The notes beneath the pieces are model-generated. The model was not told where the DNA came from and did no database searches. It worked only from the letters and a program-made list of their open reading frames with translations. Positions 1-7,101 of a DNA stretch of 30,651 nt are shown here, piece after piece (within the stretch, counting starts at the first letter, position 1; every line of letters starts with the position of its first letter). Made by a program: the position numbers and the translations under genes. Source of the DNA: PALSA-1004 sp046596405 (lineage in GTDB: Bacteria > Pseudomonadota > Gammaproteobacteria > Burkholderiales > SG8-41); contig JBKJMN010000173.1 of NCBI GenBank assembly GCA_046596405.1, forward strand, positions 1 through 30,651. The letters run 5' to 3'.

Positions 1-76
1 GACGCACCTCCGCAATAACTTCGCCCGTCCCAGCGTCGTCGTCGAGAACATCGGCATCGAATACACTGACACACAT
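1..76 (-). CDS. 5' end of an unidentified protein (partial)
   Basis: An ATG at 74-76 on the minus strand is preceded by a good Shine-Dalgarno (AGGAAGG, about 6 nt upstream) and opens a frame that runs off the window edge. The visible residues begin MCVSVFDADVLDDDAGTGEV. It lies 59 bp after the GGDEF gene at 136-978 in the same direction, so it is probably the next gene of the signalling operon. The opening FDADVL would suit the start of an Hpt or other signalling domain, but 25 residues are too few to name a family. Confidence 0.5.
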   Translation of the reverse strand, partial: MCVSVFDADVLDDDAGTGEVIAEVR

Positions 77-135
77 GTCTTACCTTCCTGGTGCGTTGTA
101 ATCGGGGGCGCTTTCAGCCTTGCCGTCGAATCGGA

Positions 136-978
136 TTACGGAATGAACGAATAGCCTGACTTGTAGCGCTTGGCCCGGTACATTGCCTGATCAGCATAGG
201 CCATGAGGCTGTCCGCCGTGGCGCCGTTTTGCGGGTAGACGGCGATCCCTATGCTAGCCGTAATGGTCAGACTGACCCGGCCACCGCGTGCGACGATGTC
301 AAATGGCGCGCGTATGGCGCTGCCGAGCTTTTCCGCGATTGTCTGGATGTCCTGCTCGCTTTCGGTCTCCGTCATCAGATACAAAAATTCGTCGCCGCCC
401 AGCCGGCTGACGGTATCGTCGCCCCGGGTGTTTTCGGTAAGCCGTTGCGCAACCGTGCGCAAGACGCGGTCCCCCGCTTCATGCCCGTGCTTATCGTTGA
501 TGATTTTGAAGTCATTCAGATCCATGAACATCACCGCCAGAATGCGGCCGTGGCGCTTCGCCTGCTCCAGTCCGTGTTCGAGCCGGTCGGCCGCGAGCTT
601 GCGGTTGGGCAGGCCGGTCAAAGGATCATGGAGGGCGGAACGCCGGGCCGCTTGCTCTTGCTCGGTGATCGCGGCGAGCTGATGCTCGAGCAGTTGCCGC
701 TCCTTGACTTCGTCCTGCAATGCCTCGTTCACGACTGACAGTTGGTCCGCCGCTTCGTGCACCTTGTTTTCGACCGCTGCGCTTTTCGCGAGCGCGCCTT
801 CGACTTGCGGCCGCGCGCCGCCATCCTCGAGTTCCTGCTTCAAAACCTCGTTTACGCCCGACAACTCAGCCGCGCACTCCTCCACCAGGCCCGCCGCGTG
901 CTCGTTTTGCCCCAGGACCCGGGTAAGGGACTTGGGTCCGGCGGGGACAGCGAATTGCGCTTTCTGATCGATGGTCAT
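136..978 (-). CDS. GGDEF diguanylate cyclase with coiled-coil N-terminus
   Basis: Predicted diguanylate cyclase that makes cyclic di-GMP from two GTP. The first ~110 residues are hydrophilic and Glu/Ala/Gln-rich, likely a coiled coil, with no membrane segment or sensor domain. The catalytic domain fills the rest: it opens with HDPLTGLPNR, has MDLNDFK, and an intact GGDEF (residues 194-198). An RGDD lies five residues before GGDEF, which is the RxxD inhibitory site, so product feedback is expected. I chose the ATG at 978, but its SD-like AAGGA sits almost on the start codon; a TTG at 993 in frame would add five residues and has no SD. The gene follows the GAF-GGDEF gene after 121 bp. A TATAAC hexamer at 1027-1032 (minus) may be its own -10. 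Output is probably tied to the kinase upstream. Confidence 0.9.
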   Translation of the reverse strand: MTIDQKAQFAVPAGPKSLTRVLGQNEHAAGLVEECAAELSGVNEVLKQELEDGGARPQVEGALAKSAAVENKVHEAADQLSVVNEALQDEVKERQLLEHQLAAITEQEQAARRSALHDPLTGLPNRKLAADRLEHGLEQAKRHGRILAVMFMDLNDFKIINDKHGHEAGDRVLRTVAQRLTENTRGDDTVSRLGGDEFLYLMTETESEQDIQTIAEKLGSAIRAPFDIVARGGRVSLTITASIGIAVYPQNGATADSLMAYADQAMYRAKRYKSGYSFIP

Positions 979-1099
979 TTCCTTGCATGTCAAACTGTTC
1001 TATCGCTGCGAGTCCAGGGTCGCTTTGTTATACACGAACGTCGCACGCGTCGTGCAGAAGCTTTGCCGTGGGTGGCCGCGATCGCTGCGGTATGGCCCG

Positions 1100-2380
1100 C
1101 TAGGCCGGCGTGCCGCCCGGTTTTCCGAGGGCCATCACAACCCGGTTGCGCCCTGCGTGTTTCGCTTCATAGAGCGCGACGTCGGCGGCCTTGATCAGCG
1201 CGGGCGACTCGGCCGCATGGTCGGGGTAAATAGCAACGCCCAGCGACAAGGTGATGGCACCGAGATCGCGGTTGGCATGCTGCACGCTCAAGCCGCTCGC
1301 GCCGGCGCGGATTTTCTCGGCGCGCTGGCGCGCGCCTTCGGCGGTTGTGGGCGACAGGATCAGGATGAATTCCTCGCCACCGTAACGGCAGGCAATATCG
1401 CTGCCGCGCACGTGTTTCTTGAGGAATTCGCCGAGAATGCGCAGCACGGCGTCGCCGGCATCGTGACCGAAGTTGTCGTTGAACTGCTTGAAGTGATCGA
1501 TATCGATCATGATGACCGCCAGCTGCGCTCCATTACGCCTGGTACGGTGCAGTTCCTGCGCGAGCGCCTCTTCCATGTAGCGGCGGTTGAAGAGGTCCGT
1601 GAGCGGATCGCGGATCGACAGGTTGCGCATCGATTCACGTAGTTTGAGGTTGGCGATACCGAGCCCGACGTTGTCGGCCAGAATTTTTGCCAATTGGCAC
1701 TTTTCCGCCATCCGCGCGTCGTCGTCCTTCTCGTCCTTCTCGTCCTTCTCGTCCCTCCCGCCTTTGGCCGCGCCATCGACGATGTGCAGGATGCCGAGGG
1801 TTTCCCCCTGCGCGAGCAAAGGCAGACAGATGTACATATGCGCGTCGTCACCGACGTGGGCACACTGCCGGTCGTGACCGAGGAACAAATGACTCTGCCC
1901 GCGCCGGTGCGCCCAGCACTCGGTGGGCGGAAAAATCACGTTGGCCGGCGGCGCCGGGCCCCATACCGCAGCGGCCTCCAGCATATTGCGCGACGCACTC
2001 AGCACGAATACCGCACCGGAGTCGGCGGGAAACAGCTGCGTCACGACCTCGGAAATGACCGAATAGGCCTCGGCCTCGGTCGTACTGGTCTGCAAAAAAT
2101 CGTTCATCTTGCTGAACAGCGTGATCTCCTGATTGCGCTTGGAGAGTTCCGCCGCCTGCTTTCTCAATTCGGCATTCGCGCCGCTCAATTCGGCGGTACG
2201 TTCCACTACGCTCTGTTCGAGTGTGGCTTTTTCATGCGCGAGTTCGGCCGTGCGCTCCGAAATCAGGGTCTCGAGTCCGCGTCCGTAGCTCAGGAGCTTG
2301 TCCTGGTTATCCTTGAGATCGGCGGCGGTGCTGCCAAAGGCGGCGGCGAGCGCGCCGATCTGGTCGCGTACGTTGGTCAC
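1100..2380 (-). CDS. GAF-GGDEF diguanylate cyclase
   Basis: A 426-residue cytoplasmic protein. Residues ~20-90 are a coiled coil with repeated RTAEL segments, ~85-245 resemble a GAF sensor domain, and ~250-415 are a GGDEF domain. The domain has DPLTDLFNRRYMEEAL, MIDIDHFKQFND and GGEEF at 334-338. RGSD at 325-328 sits exactly five residues before GGEEF, so the RxxD inhibitory site is present. Inside the GAF region is a Glu-Lys-Asp repeat (residues ~209-220) encoded by three perfect 9-bp units. The start is GTG at 2378-2380, which overlaps the stop of the hybrid kinase as GTGA; translation is therefore coupled and this cyclase is a likely output of that kinase. The GAF ligand cannot be read from sequence. 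Confidence 0.93.
   Translation of the reverse strand: MTNVRDQIGALAAAFGSTAADLKDNQDKLLSYGRGLETLISERTAELAHEKATLEQSVVERTAELSGANAELRKQAAELSKRNQEITLFSKMNDFLQTSTTEAEAYSVISEVVTQLFPADSGAVFVLSASRNMLEAAAVWGPAPPANVIFPPTECWAHRRGQSHLFLGHDRQCAHVGDDAHMYICLPLLAQGETLGILHIVDGAAKGGRDEKDEKDEKDDDARMAEKCQLAKILADNVGLGIANLKLRESMRNLSIRDPLTDLFNRRYMEEALAQELHRTRRNGAQLAVIMIDIDHFKQFNDNFGHDAGDAVLRILGEFLKKHVRGSDIACRYGGEEFILILSPTTAEGARQRAEKIRAGASGLSVQHANRDLGAITLSLGVAIYPDHAAESPALIKAADVALYEAKHAGRNRVVMALGKPGGTPA
1724..1759 (-). repeat. 9-bp tandem repeat in the GAF-GGDEF gene
   Basis: Three perfect copies of gtccttctc (plus-strand reading) at 1724-1732, 1733-1741 and 1742-1750, then a degenerate fourth. On the coding strand each gives Glu-Lys-Asp. 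The period is a multiple of three, so gain or loss of units would lengthen or shorten a charged loop without a frameshift. Confidence 0.9.
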
Positions 2381-4467
2381 GGCGCTACCCGTCCGTGTGC
2401 CGGGTCCTGCTCCGCGTGTTTCAGCGCGACGTCGAGCGTGTCCATGAATTCCGCGACTTTGATCGGCTTGGTCAGATAACGGAAAAACCCGGCCTCGAGG
2501 CCGCGCTCGATATCGCGCGGGATCGCATTGGCACTGAGCGCAACCACCGGGATATGCGCGGTGACGGTTTCCGCGCGCAGAATCTGCATGGCTTTGATGC
2601 CACTCATGCCCGGGAGATTGATGTCCATCAGGATGACGTCGGGGCGCGCGGACCGCGCCAGCGCGATACCGAGCGGACCATTGCGCGCGCTCAAGAGGCG
2701 CATATCGGGGCGGCGCGCGATAATCTGCTCGACGAGCTGCAGGTTGGCCGGGTTGTCCTCGACGTAGAGCAGCGTGCGCGGTGCTGCATCAGAGCGCATT
2801 GCCGGTCGCGCAAACGGTATGCGCGCGGCGTCGGCGGCGGCGAGTTGGGGCGCGGCGGCTGTCACCAGTTCGATCCAGAACACGCTGCCCTTGCCAACGG
2901 TGCTGCGCACGCCGATCGCGCCGCCCATCAGTTCAACCAGCCGCTTGGTCACGACCAGGCCGATACCCGCGCCCGCCGTGGCGCTGGTCTCCTGACCGAC
3001 GCGGCTGAACGGGCGAAACAGCTGCGCGAGCTGCTCCGGCGGCATCCCCGCGCCGGTGTCGGTGACGCTGACACGCATGCGCTGGGGCGCGCTCTCGCTG
3101 CATTCGACGACGACCGAGCCGCCGGCACGATTGTGCTTTATAGCGTTGGACAGCAGGTTGTTCAGCACCTGTTTGACCCGCGTGCGGTCAGCCTTGATGA
3201 AACAAGCCCCGTCGATCCCGGGAAACGTCATGCGTATGCCGCTTTTCTGCGCCTGCGGCTCGATCGCTGCCTGGCATTCGCGCATTACGTCCGCGAGCGA
3301 CATCGGCTCGAGCGACCACGAGAGCCGCCCCGACTCTATCATCGCCAGATCGAGGATTTCGTTGATCAGCTCCATCAGATACCAGCCCGCCTGTACGATC
3401 TTGGCGACGCTTTCCTTCTGCGAGGGCGTCGGCGGCGGCACCTCGGATTCCATGAGTTGCGCGAACCCGAGAATCGCATTGAGCGAAGTGCGCAATTCAT
3501 GGCTCATGCCGGTCAGGAACTCGGCATTCGCGACGCTGGTTTTTTCCGCCACCGATTTGGCCTTGGCAATTTCCGCCTCGGCCTGGCGGCGTCCGGTCAG
3601 ATCGCGCGTCAACTGCGCGAACCCGCGCATGTTCCCGGCATGATCGAGCACCGCGGTCAGCACGATATTGGCCCAGAAAGTCGACCCGTCGCGGCGCACG
3701 CGCCAGCTTTCGTCTTCGAACCGCCCGCGCGCGCGCGCCGCGTCAAGGTCGCGCGAGGGCGCGCCGCGCTCGACGTCGTCGCGCGGATAAAAGCGGGTGA
3801 ACGGCTGGCCGACGATTTCTTCCGCGCTATAGCCCTTGATGCGCTGTGCGCCGCTGTTCCAGCTCATCACCCGGCCCTGCGGATCGAGCATAACAATCGC
3901 ATAATCGGTCACGCTCTCGACCATCAGGTGAAAACTCTCCTCGGTCCAGCGCAGCCGATCTTCAACTTCTTTGCGCGCGGAATTGTCGGTGCCGATCAAC
4001 AGATAGCCGATGATGGCTTCGGCGGCGTCGCGCAGCGCGGTGACCGACAGACTCACCGGCAGGCGGCTGCCGTCCTTGCGAATATAGGTAAGTTCGTAAA
4101 TGTCTTCGATCGCGCGTGCCGCCTTGAAGACGAGCGCTTCGAAGCCCGGCGTTATCACGGTCCCGAGTTCGCGGCTCAACACCACGGCGCGCGCGATGAC
4201 TTCCTGCGCATCGGAAATGTGCGCGGGCGTTATGATGTTGACTACTTCGGCGGCGGTATACCCGAGCATGCGTTCCGCGCCGGAGTTGAAGAGCTGGATG
4301 ATGCCCTTCTCGTCGGTGGCTATAAGAGCGAAGTGGATGCTGTTGAAAATAGAGCTCTGCAGCGCCCCCGCCTTGAGCAGCGCTTCGCTGCGCATCGACG
4401 CGGTCGCCGGCGTTGGCGCGCCGCCCGCCATGCCCAGGATGGCGGAATCCAGATTGGTGACGGGCAT
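2377..4467 (-). CDS. PAS-PAS hybrid histidine kinase with receiver domain
   Basis: A 696-residue soluble hybrid sensor kinase. Two PAS domains lie at ~35-160 and ~175-295, each with the usual end (IIGYLLIGTD; MRGFAQLTRDLTGRR). The HisKA H-box is GMSHELRTSLN with His323. The ATPase domain has the N-box NNLLSNAIKHN (436-446), DTGAGMPPEQL and a glycine-rich GAGIGL. A C-terminal receiver (~563-685) has acidic VED at 569-571, phospho-acceptor Asp615 in LMDINLPGM and Lys667. No membrane helix is visible, so it senses an internal cue. SD AGGGAG lies 7 nt before the ATG. It is the first gene of the operon and its stop overlaps the start of the GAF-GGDEF gene. The terminal receiver suggests an onward relay to an Hpt protein, perhaps the truncated gene at 1-76 (inference). 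Confidence 0.95.
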   Translation of the reverse strand: MPVTNLDSAILGMAGGAPTPATASMRSEALLKAGALQSSIFNSIHFALIATDEKGIIQLFNSGAERMLGYTAAEVVNIITPAHISDAQEVIARAVVLSRELGTVITPGFEALVFKAARAIEDIYELTYIRKDGSRLPVSLSVTALRDAAEAIIGYLLIGTDNSARKEVEDRLRWTEESFHLMVESVTDYAIVMLDPQGRVMSWNSGAQRIKGYSAEEIVGQPFTRFYPRDDVERGAPSRDLDAARARGRFEDESWRVRRDGSTFWANIVLTAVLDHAGNMRGFAQLTRDLTGRRQAEAEIAKAKSVAEKTSVANAEFLTGMSHELRTSLNAILGFAQLMESEVPPPTPSQKESVAKIVQAGWYLMELINEILDLAMIESGRLSWSLEPMSLADVMRECQAAIEPQAQKSGIRMTFPGIDGACFIKADRTRVKQVLNNLLSNAIKHNRAGGSVVVECSESAPQRMRVSVTDTGAGMPPEQLAQLFRPFSRVGQETSATAGAGIGLVVTKRLVELMGGAIGVRSTVGKGSVFWIELVTAAAPQLAAADAARIPFARPAMRSDAAPRTLLYVEDNPANLQLVEQIIARRPDMRLLSARNGPLGIALARSARPDVILMDINLPGMSGIKAMQILRAETVTAHIPVVALSANAIPRDIERGLEAGFFRYLTKPIKVAEFMDTLDVALKHAEQDPAHGRVAP

Positions 4468-4587
4468 GACGCACTCCCTTCAAAACGTGATGGGCAGACC
4501 GCCGTCCGACGCGCCGCTTGCGTCTGTCGCCGGCAATCTTTGCCCGCGCGCGCTCTGACCGGATGTCAGGTCGCGCACCGTCCTGAA

Positions 4588-4630
4588 GTTATACGCCGCG
4601 GGCGCTCCAAACCTATGTGCGGCAGCGCAC
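4588..4630 (-). promoter_or_regulatory. Recurrent dyad plus -10, kinase operon (site A)
   Basis: Dyad GTGCG-GCAG-CGCAC at 4617-4630; the minus strand has TATAAC at 4588-4593, 23 bp away. If TATAAC is the -10 element, the dyad centre lies near -42.5 relative to the predicted start. This would give the kinase mRNA a leader of about 114 nt. Confidence 0.55.
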
Positions 4631-4861
4631 GTTCAGCGCAATAGTGTGGGTCGCAAGCGCGGGTAACCGGCGTCAATTTATTCAGCCGCGCCATTGGTGG
4701 AATCGGGATGGCCCGCGGCTGTTCCACCGTAATACGCGGCCGGCCGCTGGCAGCCGTTGTGGATAGCGCGCGCCGCCGAAATCCCCCGTGCGCTGCCGAA
4801 TTTATCGGGCAATCCGTCCAATGTGGGCGACCGCACTGAACGGGCGGCGCTTTCAGCGTAC

Positions 4862-4878
4862 CTTTTGTCCGGCAAAAG
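4862..4878 (+). other. Short inverted repeat upstream of small-protein operon
   Basis: CTTTTG-TCCGG-CAAAAG, perfect 6-bp arms, about 30 bp before the SD at 4910. It could be a small leader hairpin or an operator. No T-run follows directly, so I do not call a terminator. Confidence 0.3.
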
Positions 4879-4922
4879 TAACGCTTTTTCATCAGCGGAC
4901 GGCAAGTCCAGGAGGCTCTCGC

Positions 4923-5147
4923 TTGAAACACGCCCTCATAATAGGCATCGCGCTGATCGCCATCGGGGCCGCGGTACTCGGTTACGACCATTACAGCTAC
5001 ACCACGAAGGAACAAGTGCTGCAGATTGGCCCGCTGATCGCAACAGCGGAAAAGACGCATACGGTCGCGCTGCCGCCGGTGCTGGGCTGGGCGCTGGTCG
5101 GCGGCGGCATTTGCCTGCTCGCCTTCGGCCTGGCAAAGAAAAATTAA
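4923..5147 (+). CDS. Small two-helix membrane protein
   Basis: A 74-residue protein with two hydrophobic segments, residues ~4-20 and ~52-69. Between them is a polar loop containing YTTKEQVLQIGPLIATAEK, probably on the periplasmic side. I recognise this as a small conserved proteobacterial membrane-protein type but know no function or secure family name. The start is TTG at 4923, chosen because AGGAGG at 4910-4915 lies 7 nt before it; upstream in-frame ATGs would add a basic, non-hydrophobic stretch and lack an SD. It ends in KKN and is followed after 12 bp by the DUF3096-like gene. Confidence 0.75.
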   Translation: MKHALIIGIALIAIGAAVLGYDHYSYTTKEQVLQIGPLIATAEKTHTVALPPVLGWALVGGGICLLAFGLAKKN

Positions 5148-5159
5148 AGGAGTACTGAC

Positions 5160-5312
5160 ATGTCTATAAATTTGGGACTTACGCCGCTCGTATCGCTGCT
5201 CGCCGGCATACTCATACTGGTGATGCCGCGACTGCTTAACTACATCGTCGCTTTTTATCTGATCATCATCGGCGTGATCGGCCTCATGGGCGGCGGCAAC
5301 TATCACTTTTGA
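5160..5312 (+). CDS. DUF3096-like 50-residue membrane protein
   Basis: A 50-residue hydrophobic protein beginning MSINLGLTPLVSLLAGIL. It has two membrane segments (~9-22 and ~27-44) split by a PRLLNY turn, which matches my recollection of the DUF3096 family; function unknown. SD AAAGGAG overlaps the stop codon of the gene before it, and spacing to the ATG is about 7 nt, so the two are almost certainly one transcript. Too short for most gene-finding cut-offs but well supported by SD, hydrophobic pattern and stop at 5310-5312. Confidence 0.8.
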   Translation: MSINLGLTPLVSLLAGILILVMPRLLNYIVAFYLIIIGVIGLMGGGNYHF

Positions 5313-5368
5313 GGGTACGCCAGCGCCGCGCATCACGGACCGACGTCCGCGTTTAAAGGACATGTTTT

Positions 5369-5704
5369 ATGCTTGTGACATTTCACTGCAAAGCGTGGAG
5401 CAGCATCATCATGACCCGCGATATCGCGGTCACGCTGCTCAAAATGGCGGGTCACAGCGCGACCGTGCCAAGCGCAATCCGCGGCGCCGATGCGTCGGCC
5501 GCGCTCGCGCGCCTCAATCAGGGATTGGCCGCGGCCGAGCCCGACGACACCGCGAGCCGGCAGGCGCAGCGCAAGGCTGACGATTCCGGCGAGCCGCCGC
5601 CGATAGGCATCCGTCTGCGGGCATTCCCGCTGATTCAGATGCTGACCGCCGCCGCGACTCACGGCGACGACGTGACCTGGGAAGACGGTGCACCGGTGAT
5701 CTGA
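5369..5704 (+). CDS. DUF1840 family protein
   Basis: A 111-residue soluble protein. The N-terminal MLVTFHCKAWSSIIM, the central segment AIRGADASAALARLNQGL and the C-terminal LRAFPLIQMLTAAATHGDDVTWE match the DUF1840 family, which is found mainly in betaproteobacteria and has no known function. An AAAGGA SD is about 8 nt before the ATG. It starts 56 bp after the DUF3096-like gene and may be the third gene of that operon. It faces mlaC (gap 31 bp). Confidence 0.88.
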   Translation: MLVTFHCKAWSSIIMTRDIAVTLLKMAGHSATVPSAIRGADASAALARLNQGLAAAEPDDTASRQAQRKADDSGEPPPIGIRLRAFPLIQMLTAAATHGDDVTWEDGAPVI

Positions 5705-5735
5705 AGCGGTTTTCCCGTCAGGCGCTGCGCGCCGG

Positions 5736-6422
5736 TCAGGTGCCGCCCTGCAAAAGAAAGCGCACCAGTGCCGGGAAATGCGAATTTTCCGTCAGGTGCG
5801 GGCGCACGCGCGCATCGCCCTGGCGATTCTTGTCCGTAAGCGCCTTGATGAGGCCGTCCACACCGTCGGCGCGAACCTTGTTCGCAAACGTCTCGCGATA
5901 AGTCGTGATCAGGCTGATGCCGTCGATCTTGATGTCGTAAACCTTCCACCCCGCCGCGGTCTTTTCCATCTCATAATCCATGCTCAGCGCATCCATCCCC
6001 GGCTGTTTCACCACGGATTTCACGGTGACCTCGGTATCGGCCGGCGCCGCGCGCACGGGTTTGAACTCGATGATCTGGTCGCGGTAATTGAACAGCGCTG
6101 TCGAATACGTGCGCACCAGCAGCGTCTGAAATTCGCCGGTCAGCAATTTTTGCTGCGCGGGCGTGGCGACGCGCCAGTTGCGCGCGACCGCCAGTTGCGT
6201 CATGCGCGTGAAATCGAACAGTGGCAGTATCCGGGTTTGCACTACTTCGGCCAGTTTTGGCGCCACGCCGGCCTGCATATCCTTGTCATGGCGAAGTGTC
6301 GCGACCACTTCCGCGGTCGCGGCCTTCACCAGCGCGTCCGGTGCGACGTCTTCGCCGCTCCAGGCGGGCGCCGCCGCCGACATTAACAGCGCCAGCGAGA
6401 TTTCGAGAACGATCTTATGCAT
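5736..6422 (-). CDS. mlaC: MlaC-type periplasmic phospholipid-binding protein
   Basis: Predicted periplasmic shuttle that carries phospholipids between the outer membrane and the inner-membrane MlaFED-type complex. The start chosen is the ATG at 6420-6422 (MHKIVLEISLALLMSAAAPAWS), giving an ordinary signal peptide of ~22 residues and 228 residues in all; an upstream in-frame ATG would add eight polar residues. Family features include LPLFDFTRMTQLAVARNWR, the region FQTLLVRTYSTAL, and GWKVYDIKIDGISLITTYRETF. A GGAG lies 9 nt before the start. It is on the opposite strand to, and ~900 bp from, mlaE-mlaF-mlaD, so unlike the usual operon it has its own promoter. The recurrent dyad at 6476-6489 is positioned to control it. 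Confidence 0.93.
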   Translation of the reverse strand: MHKIVLEISLALLMSAAAPAWSGEDVAPDALVKAATAEVVATLRHDKDMQAGVAPKLAEVVQTRILPLFDFTRMTQLAVARNWRVATPAQQKLLTGEFQTLLVRTYSTALFNYRDQIIEFKPVRAAPADTEVTVKSVVKQPGMDALSMDYEMEKTAAGWKVYDIKIDGISLITTYRETFANKVRADGVDGLIKALTDKNRQGDARVRPHLTENSHFPALVRFLLQGGT

Positions 6423-6448
6423 GTCAGTTTGCTCCGTTGTGTGCATTC

Positions 6449-6489
6449 AGTATGGCCCTGCCATGCACGATCACAGTGCGCTGACGCAC
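6449..6489 (-). promoter_or_regulatory. Recurrent dyad plus -10-like box, mlaC (site F)
   Basis: Dyad AGTGCG-CTGA-CGCACT at 6475-6490 (core 6476-6489). A minus-strand CATACT lies 21 bp away at 6449-6454 (4 of 6 matches to TATAAT). A start near 6442 would place the dyad centre at about -40.5 and leave a leader of about 20 nt before mlaC. Confidence 0.5.
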
Positions 6490-6525
6490 TTAAAGCGAGG
6501 GGAATTTTTCGCGGCCACGGCGGCG

Positions 6526-6562
6526 AAAAAACGCCCCCGGTCGCAAGCGCAAACCGGGGGCG
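6526..6562 (-). terminator. Rho-independent terminator
   Basis: On the minus strand, a perfect 10-bp GC-rich stem (arms 6553-6562 and 6532-6541, CGCCCCCGGT and its complement) with an 11-nt loop is followed at once by six T residues (6531-6526). This is a textbook intrinsic terminator. It ends the predicted sRNA, and would also stop any transcript coming from the small gene at 6682-6954, insulating mlaC. Confidence 0.9.
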
Positions 6563-6607
6563 AGAGCCGCCAATCGATAGAGGAAATAAACTATTGGCGG
6601 GGGATGT
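6526..6607 (-). ncRNA. Candidate trans-acting small RNA, ~82 nt
   Basis: Predicted from promoter and terminator, not from homology. A GATAAT hexamer (6614-6619, minus) 22 bp from the recurrent dyad puts the start near 6607. The transcript then forms a first hairpin with a perfect 8-bp stem (arms 6593-6600 and 6567-6574) and an 18-nt loop carrying UUUAUUUCCUCU, which is complementary to Shine-Dalgarno-like AGAGGAAA. A short spacer leads into the terminator hairpin and U-tract. No reading frame of note lies inside. A purine-binding loop plus U-tail is the layout of Hfq- or ProQ-type sRNAs. The loop matches the AGGAAAU overlapping the start codon of the GGDEF gene (977-983) over 7 nt, but a match of that length can be chance. 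Confidence 0.6.
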
Positions 6608-6613
6608 GAAAGG

Positions 6614-6655
6614 ATTATCCGCCGGAGCCGGAAAATTCTACGTACGCTACCGTAC
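6614..6655 (-). promoter_or_regulatory. Recurrent dyad plus -10, candidate sRNA (site B)
   Basis: Dyad GTACG-CTAC-CGTAC at 6642-6655 with GATAAT (5 of 6 matches to TATAAT) on the minus strand at 6614-6619, 22 bp away. The predicted start near 6607 puts the dyad centre at about -41.5. Confidence 0.6.
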
Positions 6656-6681
6656 ATAAAGTGCCGGCCATCGGCCGCGGT

Positions 6682-6954
6682 CTACCCATGGCACGCGTTG
6701 GCGTGGCCCGGCAGTGCCTCATCATCGAGATCGCGCGTTTCGTGCAGTTGCAGATAAACAGAGAGAGGCGGGCCCGCGGGCACATCGGCGGCGGATTTCT
6801 GGTAAGCCGGCGGCGGGGGGAAATCGAATTGCGCATGCGGCGCCCCCGGTCCAGCCGGCGTCATGCGCACGTATGCGACCATCGACCATAGAATCACCAG
6901 CCCGCAAAGTCCCCTCAGACCGGCATCGCCCCCCTTCAGAATGTCCGTTCCCAT
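6682..6954 (-). CDS. Possible small single-span membrane protein
   Basis: A 90-residue frame starting MGTDILKGGDAG, with one hydrophobic segment at ~13-30 (LRGLCGLVILWSMVAYVRM) and then a Pro/Ala-rich polar tail. An SD-like AGGGGG lies 4-5 nt before the ATG. Support comes from context: dyad C1 with TATGGT at the right distance lies upstream, and a terminator lies downstream. Against it: the tail looks low-information and I recognise no family. Overlapping frames on both strands are less convincing. Treat as probable rather than certain. Confidence 0.45.
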   Translation of the reverse strand: MGTDILKGGDAGLRGLCGLVILWSMVAYVRMTPAGPGAPHAQFDFPPPPAYQKSAADVPAGPPLSVYLQLHETRDLDDEALPGHANACHG

Positions 6955-7052
6955 CGTGCCCCCTGCGCGTCTTTTTATAGACGCACTGCAATCATGGTTG
7001 GTGTGCGGCGCCGCCGGTGCCCGTCCCTGCGCCTGACGCTACGTATGCAATC

Positions 7053-7094
7053 ACCATAGCGCTGAGGCGCCGGGCCTGCTGTACGGTGGCGCAC
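7053..7094 (-). promoter_or_regulatory. Recurrent dyad plus -10-like box (site C1)
   Basis: GTACG-GTGG-CGCAC at 7081-7094; the minus strand carries TATGGT at 7053-7058, 22 bp away (4 of 6 matches). It points at the small membrane gene 6682-6954, with a predicted start near 7046 and dyad centre at about -41.5. Confidence 0.45.
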
Positions 7095-7101
7095 ATATGC
7101 T

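Larger units (their letters stand above)
4468..4922. other. Divergent intergenic region, 455 bp
   Basis: Separates the minus-strand kinase operon from the plus-strand small-protein operon. It contains the recurrent dyad and -10-like hexamer at 4588-4630 pointing to the kinase, and a small perfect inverted repeat at 4862-4878 about 30 bp before the SD of the next gene. I found no convincing extra gene; a long minus-strand reading frame across 4566-5363 overlaps better genes and has the composition of an antisense frame. Confidence 0.6.

Noticed and set aside
1043..1055. Palindrome GCACG-CGT-CGTGC before the GGDEF gene as a further dyad copy
   Set aside because: Half-sites are in the opposite order and the spacer is 3 bp; it does not fit GTRCG-N4-CGYAC and its distance to the nearby TATAAC is wrong.
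1724..1759. Tandem repeats as a CRISPR-like array
   Set aside because: Units are 9 bp without spacers and are in frame inside a coding gene.
2395..4644. Plus-strand 749-residue open frame opposite the hybrid kinase
   Set aside because: The minus-strand frame encodes a complete kinase with every motif; the opposite frame is Arg/His/Ala-rich without domains, as expected of an antisense frame in GC-rich DNA.
5315..5328. GTACG-CCAG-CGCCG before the DUF1840 gene as a dyad copy
   Set aside because: The right arm has two mismatches and the distance to the DUF1840 start is too short for the promoter layout of the other sites.
4566..5363. Minus-strand 265-residue open frame over the small membrane protein genes
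   Set aside because: Its composition is random-like, and the plus strand has two short frames with good SDs, clear membrane helices and a recognised family.
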